64,000 bases of DNA from Curtobacterium sp. MCBA15_009 (GCF_001864895.1 NZ_MJGO01000002.1:27945-91944); one strand, 5' to 3'. Numbered from the stretch's first letter, positions 1-8,733 are shown. Made by a program: numbers and translations. The notes: a model not told the origin generated them from the sequence alone.

Positions 1-3
1 CGG

Positions 4-645
4 TCAGCCCTGTCCGAGGTTCGTGACGAGGTTGATCGCGACCGCGATGAGGACGGTGCCGAAGAAGTACGACAGGAGCGCGTGCGGGAGCACCTTGCGG
101 CGGACCGCGGTGGCCGTCGCCTCGATCTCGGGTCCCGTGTACGACATGCCGACCGTGAAGGCGAAGTACGCGAAGTCGCTGTACGTCGGAGGTGCCTCCT
201 GTCGGACGTCGAACCCGTCGTGGTCGTGGTCCAGGTAGTACATGCGGGCGTACTTCAGGGCGTAGACCGTGTTCACGAGTGCCCACGCCACCATCGTGCC
301 GAGGACACCGAGCACCACCAGGGCGACCGACTCCGGCTGGCCGCTCTGGTCGCGGGACCGCAGGAGCGCGATGACGACGGCGACGATGCTCACGAGGCAG
401 GCGATGACGATGGCGTCGTCGGTGACCCGCGACGAGGACTCCTCCTCTGCCAGTCGTCGCGTGCCGGCGGCGTCCTGCCGCCAGCACTGCGCCCAGACCC
501 CCACGAGGGCGGTGGTGCCGGCCGCGCACCACGCCACGAGTGGCGTGAGCGCGGGCGACGCGGTGACACCCACGAGGACGCCGGCCACCACGCCGACCGC
601 GACGCACGCGCCTGCGCGCCGGGCGGAGAGGATCCGATCGGACAC
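4..645 (-). CDS. DUF1345 family membrane protein
   Basis: A 213-residue integral membrane protein of unknown function. The translation shows about five hydrophobic segments, and the C-terminal third carries the DUF1345 signature (TYSDFAYFAFTVGMSY followed by a hydrophobic tail), which I recognise from the family. The open frame runs further upstream, but that part overlaps the dehydrogenase in another frame. I chose the GTG at 645 because it opens with MSDRILSARRAG directly before the first membrane segment and lies 8 bp after the upstream stop. It is the last gene of a minus-strand operon with two zinc dehydrogenases. No enzymatic role can be assigned. Confidence 0.8.
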   Translation of the reverse strand: MSDRILSARRAGACVAVGVVAGVLVGVTASPALTPLVAWCAAGTTALVGVWAQCWRQDAAGTRRLAEEESSSRVTDDAIVIACLVSIVAVVIALLRSRDQSGQPESVALVVLGVLGTMVAWALVNTVYALKYARMYYLDHDHDGFDVRQEAPPTYSDFAYFAFTVGMSYTGPEIEATATAVRRKVLPHALLSYFFGTVLIAVAINLVTNLGQG

Positions 646-653
646 GACAGGCC

Positions 654-1793
654 TCAGGGGTGCAGGACGACCTTCGTCCAGCCTGCTTCGCGGCTGTCGA
701 AGTGCTCGTACGCGTCGGGTGCCTCGTCGAGGGAGAGCTCGTGGCTCACGATCCACGACGGCGTGGCCTTCCCCGCCGCGATGAGGTCGCGGAGGGGCCG
801 GTTGTACCGCTTGACCGGGCACTGCCCCGTGCCCATCGTCTGACCGCGGAACCAGAACTGCCCGAAGTCGAACGCGACCCGGCCGGACTTCGCCAGCTCG
901 TCCGGCCCGCCCGGGTCCTGTGGCACGAACACCCCGACCACCCCGATGCGGCCCGTGAAGCGCACGGACTGCACGAGGCGGTTCAGGGTCGCGTCCGGGT
1001 GTTCCGTCCCGTCCGGATCGTGCGCCTGGTAGCCCACGCACTCGCACCCGTTGTCGGCTCCGAGGCCCATCGTCAGCTCGTTCACGGCCTCCACCGGGTC
1101 GACCGCGGAGTCGTCGATCGGCACCGCACCGATCTCCTCGATCTTCCGCAGTCGGTCCGGGTGGCGGTCGACGACCATCACCTTGCTCGCTCCCTTGAGG
1201 ATGGCGGAGTAGGCGGCCATGCAGCCCACCGGCCCCGCGCCGTAGATGACCGTCTGGTCGCCCGGACGCACACCGGCCATCTCGGTCGCGTGGTACCCGG
1301 TCGGGAAGATGTCGGAGAGCATCACGTAGTCGGTCTGCTTCTCCTCCGCGTCCTCACCGAGCCGCAGGCAGTTGAAGTCGCCCCAGGGGACCCGGAGCAG
1401 CTCGGCCTGGCCACCCGCCCACGGGCCCATGTCGGCGAAGCCGTACGCGGCACCGGCCCACGCGGGCTCGGGCTGCGCGGTGAGACAGTAGTTGGTCAGC
1501 CCCCGCTCGCAGTTCTTGCAGTGCCCGCAGGCGACGTTGAACGGGATGACGACGTAGTCGCCGATCCTCACCTTGTCGACCGCGTCACCGACCTCGACGA
1601 CCTGCCCCATGTTCTCGTGACCGAACCAGCGTCCGGTCTCGAAGTCGGTCCTGCCCTCGTACATGTGCAGGTCGGAGCCGCAGATGTTCGTGGTCGTGAT
1701 CCTGACCAGGACATCGGTGGGGCGTTCGATCCGGGCGTCAGGGACGTCCCGGACCTCCACGGTCCGTGGACCGTCGTACACGACTGCCTTCAT
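654..1793 (-). CDS. Zinc-dependent glutathione-independent formaldehyde dehydrogenase-like protein
   Basis: A medium-chain zinc alcohol dehydrogenase of 379 residues, the usual length for the glutathione-independent formaldehyde dehydrogenase subgroup (NAD-dependent aldehyde oxidation or dismutation). Visible features are the catalytic zinc cysteine C38 in NICGSDLHMYEG, H59-E60 in GHENMGQ, the structural zinc cysteines C89, C92, C95 and C103, and a Rossmann motif GAGPVG at 185-190. The long insert near 205-290 fits the subgroup rather than simple alcohol dehydrogenases. It sits in an operon with a second zinc dehydrogenase, so paired detoxification of aldehydes or alcohols is plausible. The true substrate cannot be read from sequence. 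Confidence 0.88.
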   Translation of the reverse strand: MKAVVYDGPRTVEVRDVPDARIERPTDVLVRITTTNICGSDLHMYEGRTDFETGRWFGHENMGQVVEVGDAVDKVRIGDYVVIPFNVACGHCKNCERGLTNYCLTAQPEPAWAGAAYGFADMGPWAGGQAELLRVPWGDFNCLRLGEDAEEKQTDYVMLSDIFPTGYHATEMAGVRPGDQTVIYGAGPVGCMAAYSAILKGASKVMVVDRHPDRLRKIEEIGAVPIDDSAVDPVEAVNELTMGLGADNGCECVGYQAHDPDGTEHPDATLNRLVQSVRFTGRIGVVGVFVPQDPGGPDELAKSGRVAFDFGQFWFRGQTMGTGQCPVKRYNRPLRDLIAAGKATPSWIVSHELSLDEAPDAYEHFDSREAGWTKVVLHP

Positions 1794-1837
1794 GGTGCTT
1801 CCTCACTCTCAGTGTCACTGCTTCGAGGAGTCCGGGC

Positions 1838-3013
1838 TCATGCGCCGGGCTGGAAGACGGCGCGGACGCAGCCGTCTTCCTTGTTCTTGAACATCTCGTA
1901 GCCCTTCGGACCGTCGTCGAGCGTCAAGAGGTGCGTCGCGAGGTGTTCGGTCTCGATGTCCCCGGCCGCGATGCGCTCGAGGATCGTCGGGATGTAGCGG
2001 TGTCCGTGCTGCTGGGCGCCGCGGACGGTCAGGCCCTTGTTCATGACCGCTCCGAACGGGAACTTGTCCACCAGGCCCCCGAAGACACCGAGCGCGAACA
2101 GGCTGCCGCCCTTGCGGCAGGCGTAGATCGCCTCACGCAGGGCCGTGGGTCGGTCGGACTCGAGACGGAGCTGCTGCTTGACCTGGTCGTACAGGGCCAG
2201 CGGTCCGGTCCCGTGCGCCTCCATGCCGACGGCTTCGATGCACACGTCGGGGCCGCGGCCCCCCGTGCGCTCCCGCAGGTCCACGAGGACCTCGCCCTCC
2301 GAGGAGTCGAGCGTCTCCGCGCCGATGTACCGACGGACCTGCTCGAGACGTTCGGGCAGGCTGTCGATCACGACGACCTGCTCGGCGCCCAGCAGCATCG
2401 CGGCCCGCGCAGCCATCTGCCCGACCCCGCCCGCTCCCCACACCGCGACCGTGTCACCCGGCGTGATGCCGGCGAGGTCCGCTCCCGTCCAGCCGGTCGG
2501 AGCGGCATCGGACGCGAACAGCGCTGCCGTGTCCGACACACCGTCCGGGACGCTGAACGCTCCCTGGTCGGCGTAGGGCACGCGGATGTACTCGGCGTGG
2601 CTGCCGGCGTACCCGCCCAGTGCGTGGCTGTACGCGAAGCACCCGCCGATCGACGAGCCCCAGAGCGTCTCCGTGATCGCCGGGTTCGGGTTGCCGTTGT
2701 CGCAGAGCGAGAACAGCTCGTGCTCGCAGTACCAGCACTGCCCGCACGCGATGAACGAGCAGACCACCACCCGGTCGCCCACGCGGTGCTTCCGCACAGC
2801 GGAACCGACCTCGACGACCTCGCCCATGAACTCGTGCCCGAGGACGTCCCCCGACCGCATGGTCGGGATGTAGCCGCCGAGCAGGTGCAGGTCCGAGCCG
2901 CACGTGGTGCTCAGTCGCACCTTGACGATCACGTCCCGGTCGTTGAGGATGCGTGGGTCGTCGACCGTCTCGACGCCGACCTCGTTCACGCCCTCCCAGC
3001 ACAACGCCTTCAC
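1838..3013 (-). CDS. Zinc-dependent alcohol dehydrogenase (second paralogue)
   Basis: A 391-residue medium-chain zinc dehydrogenase related to the downstream gene. It keeps the catalytic set C38 (TTCGSDLH) and H60-E61 (GHEFMGE), the structural zinc cysteines C90, C93, C96 and C104, and the cofactor motif GAGGVG. The start is the GTG at 3013: a strong GGAGGGG ribosome-binding site precedes it and it overlaps the upstream stop as GTGA, so longer starts are unlikely. It belongs to the FDH-like subgroup of zinc alcohol dehydrogenases; the substrate is unknown. Translational coupling to the small protein upstream suggests joint expression. Confidence 0.88.
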   Translation of the reverse strand: MKALCWEGVNEVGVETVDDPRILNDRDVIVKVRLSTTCGSDLHLLGGYIPTMRSGDVLGHEFMGEVVEVGSAVRKHRVGDRVVVCSFIACGQCWYCEHELFSLCDNGNPNPAITETLWGSSIGGCFAYSHALGGYAGSHAEYIRVPYADQGAFSVPDGVSDTAALFASDAAPTGWTGADLAGITPGDTVAVWGAGGVGQMAARAAMLLGAEQVVVIDSLPERLEQVRRYIGAETLDSSEGEVLVDLRERTGGRGPDVCIEAVGMEAHGTGPLALYDQVKQQLRLESDRPTALREAIYACRKGGSLFALGVFGGLVDKFPFGAVMNKGLTVRGAQQHGHRYIPTILERIAAGDIETEHLATHLLTLDDGPKGYEMFKNKEDGCVRAVFQPGA

Positions 3014-3504
3014 AGCAACCCCTCCTCTGGCCCTCGGTCGGTCGCCCACTCGACGGCCGCTCCGAACGGTGTGCGCTTCCGTTCCCCGTGGGGCACCGGG
3101 TCGACGCGCAGGACCTCGCCGACCTCGACGAGTTGCTTCGCCTCGCGGAGCGCTCGCCGCAGCCGTCGCACGCGTTCGGTCGCAGCCGCCCGCCCGCGGG
3201 TCGTCCCGTCGGAGCCGCGGGGGTCGCGGAAGCGCGCTCGGACCTCGGTCCCCTTGTCACCGGGTGCGGCACGCAGCTCGATCTCGACGTCCGGTCCCGC
3301 AGAGCGGAGCGGCGCGGGGACCTCGCCGTCCGGCCAGACCTCGTGGCGTGCACGGTTGACCGTGACCGCGTACCACCGGGACTCGGACCCGTGCCCCGAC
3401 GGTCCACCCGCTCGGGACGCCGACCGGAACCGGTGCCGCTCGACGAGGACCGCCGCTCCGCTCGCGACGGCCAGCGCCACGGCTCCGGCCGATGCCGCCC
3501 TCAC
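3010..3504 (-). CDS. Hypothetical membrane-anchored protein
   Basis: A 164-residue protein starting at a GTG (3504) that overlaps the previous stop as GTGA, and itself overlapping the next gene as GTGA. The first 20 residues form one hydrophobic segment, followed by a soluble domain with a WYAVTVNRARHEVWPDG stretch and a basic C-terminus ending in LREAKQLVEVGEVLRVDP. The domain resembles short SRPBCC/cyclase-like proteins seen next to zinc dehydrogenases in actinobacteria, but this is from memory and uncertain. Its position between dehydrogenase genes suggests an accessory role. Confidence 0.65.
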   Translation of the reverse strand: MRAASAGAVALAVASGAAVLVERHRFRSASRAGGPSGHGSESRWYAVTVNRARHEVWPDGEVPAPLRSAGPDVEIELRAAPGDKGTEVRARFRDPRGSDGTTRGRAAATERVRRLRRALREAKQLVEVGEVLRVDPVPHGERKRTPFGAAVEWATDRGPEEGLL

Positions 3505-3662
3505 CGGGGGCCTCCGGTCGCGTTCTGCCCGGCCGCGGCACTGCCGGGTCCGTGGTGGTCGTCGACGGGCGGTCGCAGCCGCCCGTCTTTCCTCGGCCGG
3601 CGGGTCGGGCCGCTCGGCGTTCCCGAGGTCATCGTGTTCCCGACGACGAATACATGGTTCAT
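3501..3662 (-). CDS. Small hypothetical protein (53 aa), first gene of the operon
   Basis: A 53-residue open frame beginning MNHVFVVGNTMTSGT and ending in a proline- and arginine-rich tail. The ATG at 3662 has an AGGAG ribosome-binding site about 6 nt upstream, and its TGA stop overlaps the next gene's GTG, the same coupling used throughout this operon. That spacing is the main argument that it is translated. There is no recognisable domain. It may be a small protein or a leader whose translation opens the downstream start. Confidence 0.5.
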   Translation of the reverse strand: MNHVFVVGNTMTSGTPSGPTRRPRKDGRLRPPVDDHHGPGSAAAGQNATGGPR

Positions 3663-3831
3663 CGTGGTCTCCTGAGTCGCTTCGATGCGGAACTACTGGA
3701 TGACGGGGCGGGGCGAGGAGTGTCAGATCGGCACTCGATCGAGCCTCTCCTCCGCCGTCACAGTGTGCGCCGCGCTCGGCCGATGCTGCAAGACCCCTCA
3801 GGCAGAACGGCCGTTTCCGCTCCGGGTGCCG

Positions 3832-4272
3832 TCAGACCTGTTCGGCGCGGTGGTCGTACGCCAGCGGCAGCAGGTCGCGTGCGGCGACGCTCACCAGCCC
3901 GTCCGGCCCGGGCAGGACCACGCGGATGTCCGGGTGGAGGTCGACGAGGACCTGGCGATCGCGACCGCAGGGGCTCGTCACACCCCGACCGTGGTTGCCG
4001 ACCGCGACGATCGCGGTGAGCTCGGTCGCGCCACCGGCCCGTGCGGCACCGATGGCGACGAGCTCGGCGCAGGGACCCCCGGTGAAGTGGTGCACGTTCA
4101 CGCCGGCGAAGACCCGCCCGTCGGCGCTGCGCACGGCCGCGCCCATGGTGTGCACGCCGTCCTCGTCGGGGCCGGCGTCCGTCGTGGCGTCGATGGTCGA
4201 GCGGGCGACCTCGATGAGCGCGTGGTCGTCGTCGGTCAGCGTGGTCGCAGAGGCGGGGAAATCGGTCGACAT
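3832..4272 (-). CDS. Cytidine deaminase family protein with an altered zinc site
   Basis: A 146-residue protein of the small tetrameric cytidine deaminase fold. The zinc-site signatures are C68-A-E70 (CAELVAIG) and SPCGRDRQ. Glu70 is the expected proton shuttle and C102 the second ligand, but the position normally held by the last cysteine (PCGxCRQ) is Asp105. Family members deaminate cytidine, deoxycytidine or related nucleosides such as blasticidin. The Asp change leaves substrate and activity open. I start at the ATG at 4272 because the longer frame runs through a duplicated promoter-like block. A TACGGT box 6 nt upstream suggests a leaderless message. Confidence 0.8.
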   Translation of the reverse strand: MSTDFPASATTLTDDDHALIEVARSTIDATTDAGPDEDGVHTMGAAVRSADGRVFAGVNVHHFTGGPCAELVAIGAARAGGATELTAIVAVGNHGRGVTSPCGRDRQVLVDLHPDIRVVLPGPDGLVSVAARDLLPLAYDHRAEQV

Positions 4273-4513
4273 GGTCCGACCGTACTGCGCCGAGGGGACG
4301 GCAGCGCCCGGCCCGGCGGCCGTCACCGAGCCGGCACCGAGCCGTCACCAGCAGGACCAGGACCGCGGACACGTTCGTCACGGGTCCCTGGTACCGGTCG
4401 CCGCCGACCGTGGTCGTCGAGGAGCCCGCCACCGCCAGATGGTGCTGCAGCTGCCATCGCCCGTCGGGGAGGGTCGGGGGCAGCCGCACCACGGTGACGG
4501 TGGGTTCGCACGC

Positions 4514-4720
4514 ATGACCCCTCGACGCGTCGTGCTCGTGACACTGGGTGCACTGGTCATCGTCGTCGGCTTCGTCGTGATGGCCCACTCGGGCGGCAGG
4601 CTCGACCGTCTGGCGGCGTTCCTCGTCGTCTTCATCGGGTTCGCTCTCGTCGTGTCCACCACGGCGCGACCGAGCCGAGCGGCGCTCGCCCGCTACTGGA
4701 GCACGTACGAGAAGAAGTGA
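4514..4720 (+). CDS. Small hypothetical membrane protein (68 aa)
   Basis: A short frame starting MTPRRVVLVTLGALVIV with two hydrophobic segments (about residues 5-24 and 34-51) separated by a basic turn, and a charged C-terminus ending WSTYEKK. Composition is typical of small actinobacterial membrane proteins. The ATG at 4514 is chosen because the upstream part of the frame is arginine-, glycine- and proline-rich shadow sequence. No function can be assigned. It stands alone between the deaminase gene and the tRNA. Confidence 0.5.
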   Translation: MTPRRVVLVTLGALVIVVGFVVMAHSGGRLDRLAAFLVVFIGFALVVSTTARPSRAALARYWSTYEKK

Positions 4721-4880
4721 GCCACGACGAACGGCACCCCTGCGGGACCGGTGAGCGATCGGTCACCGAGACAGCCGGAGCGCCGGCGGAGCGGCGACGA
4801 GGAGCGCTCCCGTCGAAGGCGATCGACGCGGTCCGGCCGCACTGCGCCGAGGGGACCGGCAGCACGACCCGGCAACGCAG

Positions 4881-4905
4881 AAGGGCCGCCCACCGGGCGG
4901 CCCTT
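4881..4905 (-). terminator. Terminator of tRNA-Gly
   Basis: A perfect 11-bp inverted repeat (AAGGGCCGCCC, 3-nt loop, GGGCGGCCCTT) lies 8 bp after the 3' end of the tRNA gene. In the tRNA direction the stem is followed by TTCTGCGTT, a weak U-tract. Confidence 0.8.
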
Positions 4906-4913
4906 CGATCCAG

Positions 4914-4984
4914 AGCGAGTGACGGGAATCGAACCCGCGCTACCAGCTTGGGAAGCTGGAGTTCTACCATTGAACTACACTCGC
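4914..4984 (-). tRNA. tRNA-Gly (anticodon CCC)
   Basis: On the minus strand a complete 71-nt cloverleaf can be drawn: acceptor GCGAGTG pairing with CACTCGC, D-arm GTTC/GAAC, anticodon stem CCAGC/GCTGG with loop TTCCCAA (anticodon CCC), T-arm GCGGG/CCCGT with loop TTCGATT, and discriminator T. CCA is not encoded. A terminator follows directly. Confidence 0.96.
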
Positions 4985-5182
4985 GCACCCCGCCGAGCGG
5001 GACGTGGCAAGCCTAGCGGATTCTCCGCTGGAAGCCAGCCGAGCGCGCACCGTGCGCCGTCCTGCCGAGGCGATCCGGGCCTCCCGTGTCTCCGCTGTGA
5101 GCCCGCCGGTCCGACGGACACGTGTCGTCGTCGTGTGTACCGTCCAGGGAGTCCGAGCGCCAGCAGACCGAGGAGGACCCGG

Positions 5183-6271
5183 ATGGTCAGGCATCCCCTC
5201 ATCGACGACGTGGTGGGCACCGCCCTCGTGGTCGACTCCGCTTCGCCCGTCGTGTGGCTGACCGAGGCGTTCGCCTCGCTGCTCCGCCGCGCTGCGGACG
5301 CCGGACGCACGGTCGTGCTCCGCACCGGCCAGGAGGCAGCCATCACCCCCGCCCTGCGGCACGCGTTGGGCGCGTACGGCGCCGCGTGGGTCGTGGCCGG
5401 CCCGGACGGACGCCTGCGGGACGGGCGGACGGGGGTCGCCGCCTCCGGCGTCGAGGACTTCGTGCACGTCGCCCCGGAGCTCGTGGGTGCGCCCGCACCG
5501 GAGCACCCCGTGTCCGACGGCTCGGTCCGCCAGATCAGCATCGACCTGACCCTGCGCCACCACCCGGAACGCGCGGTGGACATGGGCTCCGCGATCGAGG
5601 CCCTGTGCCACACGGTCGGCACCTGCCCGACGCGCTGGGGCACGGCGGAGCCGCTCGCGGTGCCGTGGGACCGCTGGGTCGTGACGCAGTACGCGAAGCA
5701 CGAGGCCCCCGGGGTCTCCACGTCGTACGCGGTGGGCGAGGGGTTCTCGGCGACGATGACCGCACACCTGGTGGACGGCGTGGTCGTCGAGACGATGTCG
5801 GCTGCCCTCACGGTCCCCGAGGCGGACGCCGACCCCGACCTGGCGGACCGGCTGTTCACCGCCGTGCAGCAGGTCGCCGACCAGGTCGTCCCGGTCTTCG
5901 GCGTCGTCATGCAGCGTCGCGGAGACGCCGACCACCTGGTGCGGGCGGTCTCGCACGGTGAACCGACGCCGCTCGCCGTGGTCGTCGGTCCGGAGGCCGT
6001 CGCCTTCCTCGACCGCGACGGCACCTGGCCCCCGCCGCGCACGACGATCGCGTCCTTCGGGACGCGGACCGGCGCGGGCACCGACGACGGCGGCATGATC
6101 ATCCGGTTCGAGGACGGCTGGGAAGCCCTCGAGTCGTTCCTCGACCGCATCGACGAGGACCGCTTCCTGCGGCTCGTCGGCGGAGCGCCGCTCGACCCCG
6201 CACACGACGAGGGCGCCCTCGACGGCCACGTCCGCGAGTCCCGGGTGGCGGGCGGTCGCGGTGCCGCGTGA
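5183..6271 (+). CDS. Hypothetical protein, DUF6177-like
   Basis: A 362-residue soluble protein starting MVRHPLIDDVVGTALVVDS. The ATG at 5183 has an AGGAGG ribosome-binding site 6 nt upstream. It lacks a signal peptide or membrane segments and is rich in beta-prone, alternating hydrophobic residues. It resembles the actinobacterial DUF6177 family, which I recall without a known activity; this match is tentative. The next gene starts inside its last codons, so the two are probably co-translated. Confidence 0.65.
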   Translation: MVRHPLIDDVVGTALVVDSASPVVWLTEAFASLLRRAADAGRTVVLRTGQEAAITPALRHALGAYGAAWVVAGPDGRLRDGRTGVAASGVEDFVHVAPELVGAPAPEHPVSDGSVRQISIDLTLRHHPERAVDMGSAIEALCHTVGTCPTRWGTAEPLAVPWDRWVVTQYAKHEAPGVSTSYAVGEGFSATMTAHLVDGVVVETMSAALTVPEADADPDLADRLFTAVQQVADQVVPVFGVVMQRRGDADHLVRAVSHGEPTPLAVVVGPEAVAFLDRDGTWPPPRTTIASFGTRTGAGTDDGGMIIRFEDGWEALESFLDRIDEDRFLRLVGGAPLDPAHDEGALDGHVRESRVAGGRGAA

Positions 6272-6608
6272 CGTCACGATCCTCTGCCGACAGCCGGTGG
6301 AGACGCGCGAGGTCGCCGAGGCGCTCCTGCTGCACGACGAGACGTGGGGCGTGCGCGCCCTCGACGACGGTCCGATGATGCAGGTGTGCCGTGACGCCGG
6401 GCACCCGGTCATCACGGTGCTCGGGGTGCGCCGCGTCGACGCCCCGGACGAGGTCGAACGGATCCTGCCGGACGCCCCACCGATCGCCACCCCGCTGTGG
6501 TGGGTGGACACGGTGACCCCGGCGGGCCCGGACGGTGAGTCCGGCATCTCCGCCGCGCTCGAGGCCGCGCTGGACCTCGACGCGGTGTGCATCGTGCACG
6601 GCGACTGA
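6261..6608 (+). CDS. Hypothetical protein coupled to the DUF6177-like gene
   Basis: A 115-residue protein (GTG start at 6261) overlapping the upstream gene by 11 bp, which implies translational coupling. The sequence (VTILCRQPVETREVAEALLLHDETWGV onward is its N-terminal region, shown in part) has mixed alpha/beta character and no signal peptide. No domain is recognised. The gene is convergent with the CopD-CtaG gene, 21 bp away. Confidence 0.6.
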   Translation: MPRDVTILCRQPVETREVAEALLLHDETWGVRALDDGPMMQVCRDAGHPVITVLGVRRVDAPDEVERILPDAPPIATPLWWVDTVTPAGPDGESGISAALEAALDLDAVCIVHGD

Positions 6609-6629
6609 CGCGACCGTCGTCGCGGGCCG

Positions 6630-8675
6630 TCAGTCGCGGTCGCGCATCGCGGCGAGCCGCTCGTTGTACGCCTTGAGGTCGGCGTCGCCGTCCCGGTCGG
6701 CCTTGCGGTCGAGGCGCTTCGCCTCGCGGCCGTCCGTGCGGATCCAGTTCTTGACCACGAGCAGGGCGACGAACACCATCGGCAGCTCGGACGCGCCCCA
6801 GGCGATGCCACCGCCGGTGTGCTGGTCGTCGAGCAGCGCGGCGTCGTTCGTCTGGCCGAGCGCGTGGAACCAGTCCACGGCGAACACCGACTGCGACGTC
6901 ATGACCGCGACGCCGAAGAACGCGTGGAACGCCAGGGTCGCGAGCAGCGCGATGATGAGGATCGGGTAGGGCGGGCGCTTCGGACCCGGGTCGACGCCGA
7001 CGAAGACCCAGAAGAACAGGTACCCGCTCAGCACGAAGTGCACGATCATCGCGACGTGCCACTCATGGGACTGCATCGCGGCCTGGTACGCCGGCGTGAA
7101 GTAGAACACGACGAGGGAGCCGGCGAAGATGACCCCCGCGACGGCGGGCTGCGCCAGGAACTGCATCCACCGCGAGTGCACGAAGGCCATCAGCCACTCG
7201 CGGGTGCCGCGGGACCCGTCGTTCCGCACCGGCAGCGTGCGCATGGCGAGCAGCACCGGACCCCCGAGCACGAGCGGCAAGGGGACGAACATCATCAGCA
7301 GCATGTGCTGGAGCATGTGCGACGAGAAGTGGATCATGCCGTAGACCGCGGGGCCGGCCGACGTGGTCCAGGCGAACAGCGCACACCCGATCACCCAGGC
7401 GATGGTGCGCCCGACCGGCCAGGCGTCGCCGCGCTGCCGGAGCTTCCGCACCGCGAGCAGGTACCAGACCGCCCCGACGACGGCGAGGCCGAGCCACATC
7501 CAGTCGATGTGCCACTGGGTCAGGTACGTGTGCACCGTCTGCGCCGGCGGGAACGGGAACCCGATGAGGCCGGAGCGGGTGTCCTCGCCGGTCTCCGGGG
7601 TCTGCGGGATCGGCGGCTGCGAGCGCGACACCGCGACGGAGACACCGATCGCGACGGCCATGAAGACGATCTCGGCGAGGGCGAAGCGGGTGAACGCCGC
7701 ACGGTCGAGCGGCGCGCGGAGCAGCCCGGGCACGAGCCGTCGGCGCTGGATGACCCCGGCGACGCCGAGGAGCACGAGGATCGCGGCCTTGACCGTGATG
7801 AGCCAGCCGTACGTCGTGGTGACGAGGTCGAGCGGACCGGTCAGACGCAGCGAGGCGTTCACGATGCCGGAGAACGCGACGGCGCCGAACGCCCAGCCGG
7901 CCAGGGTCGAGTAACGGGCGACGACGCGGCCGGTCGCCCCCTTCGTGCGGGTGCGGAGCGCGACCACCGCGACGAGCCCGCCCGCCCAGACGCACACCGC
8001 GATGAGGTGCACGGCGAGCGAGTTGACGGCGTTCGCGTGCTCGAGCGACCCGGCGGCGTGCCCGGAGAGGGCCAGGGGCAGCAGGGCGAACAGCCCGGCG
8101 ACCGTCGCGAAGGCGAGCGTCGTGACCCGGGTCGCCGCCGCAGCGAGCACGGTGGCGGCGAGGATCGCGGCGGCCGACACGACGAGCGCCTGACCGATCT
8201 CGACCTGGAACGCGAAGAGCATGAAGTTGCGGGCGAAGACCGGACTCGTCAGCGGCACGCCCAGCGTGTTCGCACCGGTGAACACGAGGCCCACAATGGC
8301 TGCCAGGAACCAGACGGCACCGGTCACCGCCGCCCAGCGTGCAGCACGGTGCTGGACGCTCGACACCGCTCCGTGGTCCTGCTTCTGGGCCGGCAGCGCG
8401 AACGCTGCGACGATGAGCAGCCCGACGGTGAGCGCCGCCATCGTGTCGTGCACGACGCGGGCGATCGGCAGGCCGTACTCGACGAGGTCACCGGCGGACA
8501 CCAGCTGCTGTCCGGCCGAGAACGCGCCGGTCAGCGTCATGCCGAGCACGGCGCACGCGGCGGCGAGCGGAACGGCGACGACGAGGACCGTCGCGACGGT
8601 GGACGACCGCGCGGTGGTCGGCGCGGAGTCCGGCGTCCGACCGGCGGGCTGGGTTTCGGGTGACGTGACGGTCAT
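6630..8675 (-). CDS. Fused CopD copper-resistance / CtaG-like cytochrome c oxidase assembly protein
   Basis: A 681-residue polytopic membrane protein. The N-terminal half (about 20-330) is a CopD-like domain with some eight hydrophobic segments. The C-terminal half (about 370-640) matches the Caa3 oxidase assembly (CtaG) domain, with histidine-containing segments such as HFSSHMLQHMLLMM that could bind copper. This fusion is common in actinobacteria and is thought to move copper across the membrane for cytochrome oxidase assembly. A charged tail of about 40 residues follows. The ATG at 8675 is divergent from dcd. Confidence 0.88.
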   Translation of the reverse strand: MTVTSPETQPAGRTPDSAPTTARSSTVATVLVVAVPLAAACAVLGMTLTGAFSAGQQLVSAGDLVEYGLPIARVVHDTMAALTVGLLIVAAFALPAQKQDHGAVSSVQHRAARWAAVTGAVWFLAAIVGLVFTGANTLGVPLTSPVFARNFMLFAFQVEIGQALVVSAAAILAATVLAAAATRVTTLAFATVAGLFALLPLALSGHAAGSLEHANAVNSLAVHLIAVCVWAGGLVAVVALRTRTKGATGRVVARYSTLAGWAFGAVAFSGIVNASLRLTGPLDLVTTTYGWLITVKAAILVLLGVAGVIQRRRLVPGLLRAPLDRAAFTRFALAEIVFMAVAIGVSVAVSRSQPPIPQTPETGEDTRSGLIGFPFPPAQTVHTYLTQWHIDWMWLGLAVVGAVWYLLAVRKLRQRGDAWPVGRTIAWVIGCALFAWTTSAGPAVYGMIHFSSHMLQHMLLMMFVPLPLVLGGPVLLAMRTLPVRNDGSRGTREWLMAFVHSRWMQFLAQPAVAGVIFAGSLVVFYFTPAYQAAMQSHEWHVAMIVHFVLSGYLFFWVFVGVDPGPKRPPYPILIIALLATLAFHAFFGVAVMTSQSVFAVDWFHALGQTNDAALLDDQHTGGGIAWGASELPMVFVALLVVKNWIRTDGREAKRLDRKADRDGDADLKAYNERLAAMRDRD

Positions 8676-8733
8676 GACCGTCCAATGGTAGGCGTTCGGC
8701 CTGCGAACGAGGCCGTGCGTTTGCTGGTCCCGC

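Noticed and set aside
1838..3049. Longer start (3049) for the second zinc dehydrogenase
   Set aside because: It would add 12 unconserved residues and overlap the upstream gene; GTG 3013 has the ribosome-binding site and the usual MKALCWEG opening.
82..3703. Long plus-strand open frames opposite the dehydrogenase genes
   Set aside because: They are antisense shadows caused by high GC, with Arg/His/Asp-rich translations and no conserved motifs.
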